The notes under the pieces: generated by a model
What the model saw: only the letters and a program-made list of their open reading frames with translations
What the model was told of the DNA's origin: nothing
Database searches by the model: none
From: JBJXFK01 sp046155505
Lineage (GTDB): Bacteria; Planctomycetota; Phycisphaerae; UBA1845; Fen-1342
DNA length: 5,368 nucleotides
Assembly (NCBI GenBank): GCA_046155505.1
Contig: JBJXFK010000040.1
Location: forward strand, 1 to 5,368
Reading direction: 5' to 3'
Translations under genes and position numbers: made by a program
Shown here: positions 5,238 through 5,368 of the stretch, in pieces
Layout: each line of letters opens with the position of its first letter
How positions within the stretch are numbered: position 1 is the first letter of the stretch

Positions 5238-5284
5238 GCCCGCGATCGCCCCGGCACATCCGGCGATCGCGGGCGTTTCGCATT
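5238..5284 (+). terminator. Probable terminator of the PEP-CTERM gene
   Basis: Perfect 13-base arms at 5238-5250 and 5262-5274 (GCCCGCGATCGCC and its complement) enclose an 11-base loop and are followed by GTTTCGCATT. The hairpin starts 66 bases after the stop codon. The T tail is short, so termination may be partial or assisted by other factors. Each arm contains the palindrome GCGATCGC. Confidence 0.6.
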
Positions 5285-5302
5285 GTGAAGCCGGGAACTC
5301 AC

Positions 5303-5368
5303 GCGGGGAGCATCGGCCTCCGGCCGGTGCAGCCACACAGGCCCCGGCCGGAGGCCGATGCTCCCCGC
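5303..5368. repeat. Long inverted repeat at the right edge
   Basis: Perfect 25-base arms lie at 5303-5327 and 5344-5368 (beginning GCGGGGAGCATCGGCCTCCG). Two further base pairs follow one mismatch, leaving a 10-base loop at 5331-5340. The right arm ends exactly at the window edge, so the repeat may be longer. From memory, GCATCGGCCTCCGGCC-type palindromes are frequent between planctomycete genes. Confidence 0.9.

Overview
The window most likely comes from a planctomycete, probably of the class Phycisphaerae. This is inferred from several signs: high GC; an exported protein with a VPEP-type PEP-CTERM tail next to a DUF4114-like domain; membrane proteins carrying the CxxCxYNLTGNTSGVCPECG zinc ribbon that recurs in Phycisphaerae; and a spacer packed with CTGAAG-centred hairpins and other extragenic repeats of the kind found in large planctomycete genomes. 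No rRNA, tRNA, CRISPR array, transposase or complete mobile element is visible.

Layout. Positions 1-428 hold no convincing gene. Positions 3438 down to 429 (minus strand) look like one operon. The first gene encodes a 467-residue multi-pass membrane protein with a central zinc ribbon. The second encodes its 434-residue paralogue and starts inside the stop codon of the first (TGATG). A probable small gene of 89 codons closes the operon. Positions 3439-4418 are a gene-free divergent spacer of nearly 1 kb. Its left two thirds hold a cluster of hairpin repeats in two opposed orientations, a 24-bp direct repeat, a 22-bp tandem repeat and a fragment of the widespread 'NHRGTETQR' repeat; its right end is the upstream region of the next gene. 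Positions 4419-5171 (plus strand) encode a 250-residue secreted PEP-CTERM protein with a strong Shine-Dalgarno sequence, followed by a terminator-like hairpin and then a long inverted repeat that runs up to the window edge.

How the genes relate. The two membrane paralogues are probably made together through translational coupling and may form a complex or an envelope sensor pair; no biochemical role can be read from the sequence. The PEP-CTERM protein is divergently transcribed, and nothing visible ties it functionally to the operon. The most notable signals are the mosaic conservation of the paralogue pair (near-identical DNA at the 5' end and in the zinc ribbon, strong divergence elsewhere) and the hairpin cluster, in which a fixed core is flanked by arms that differ in sequence yet stay self-complementary.
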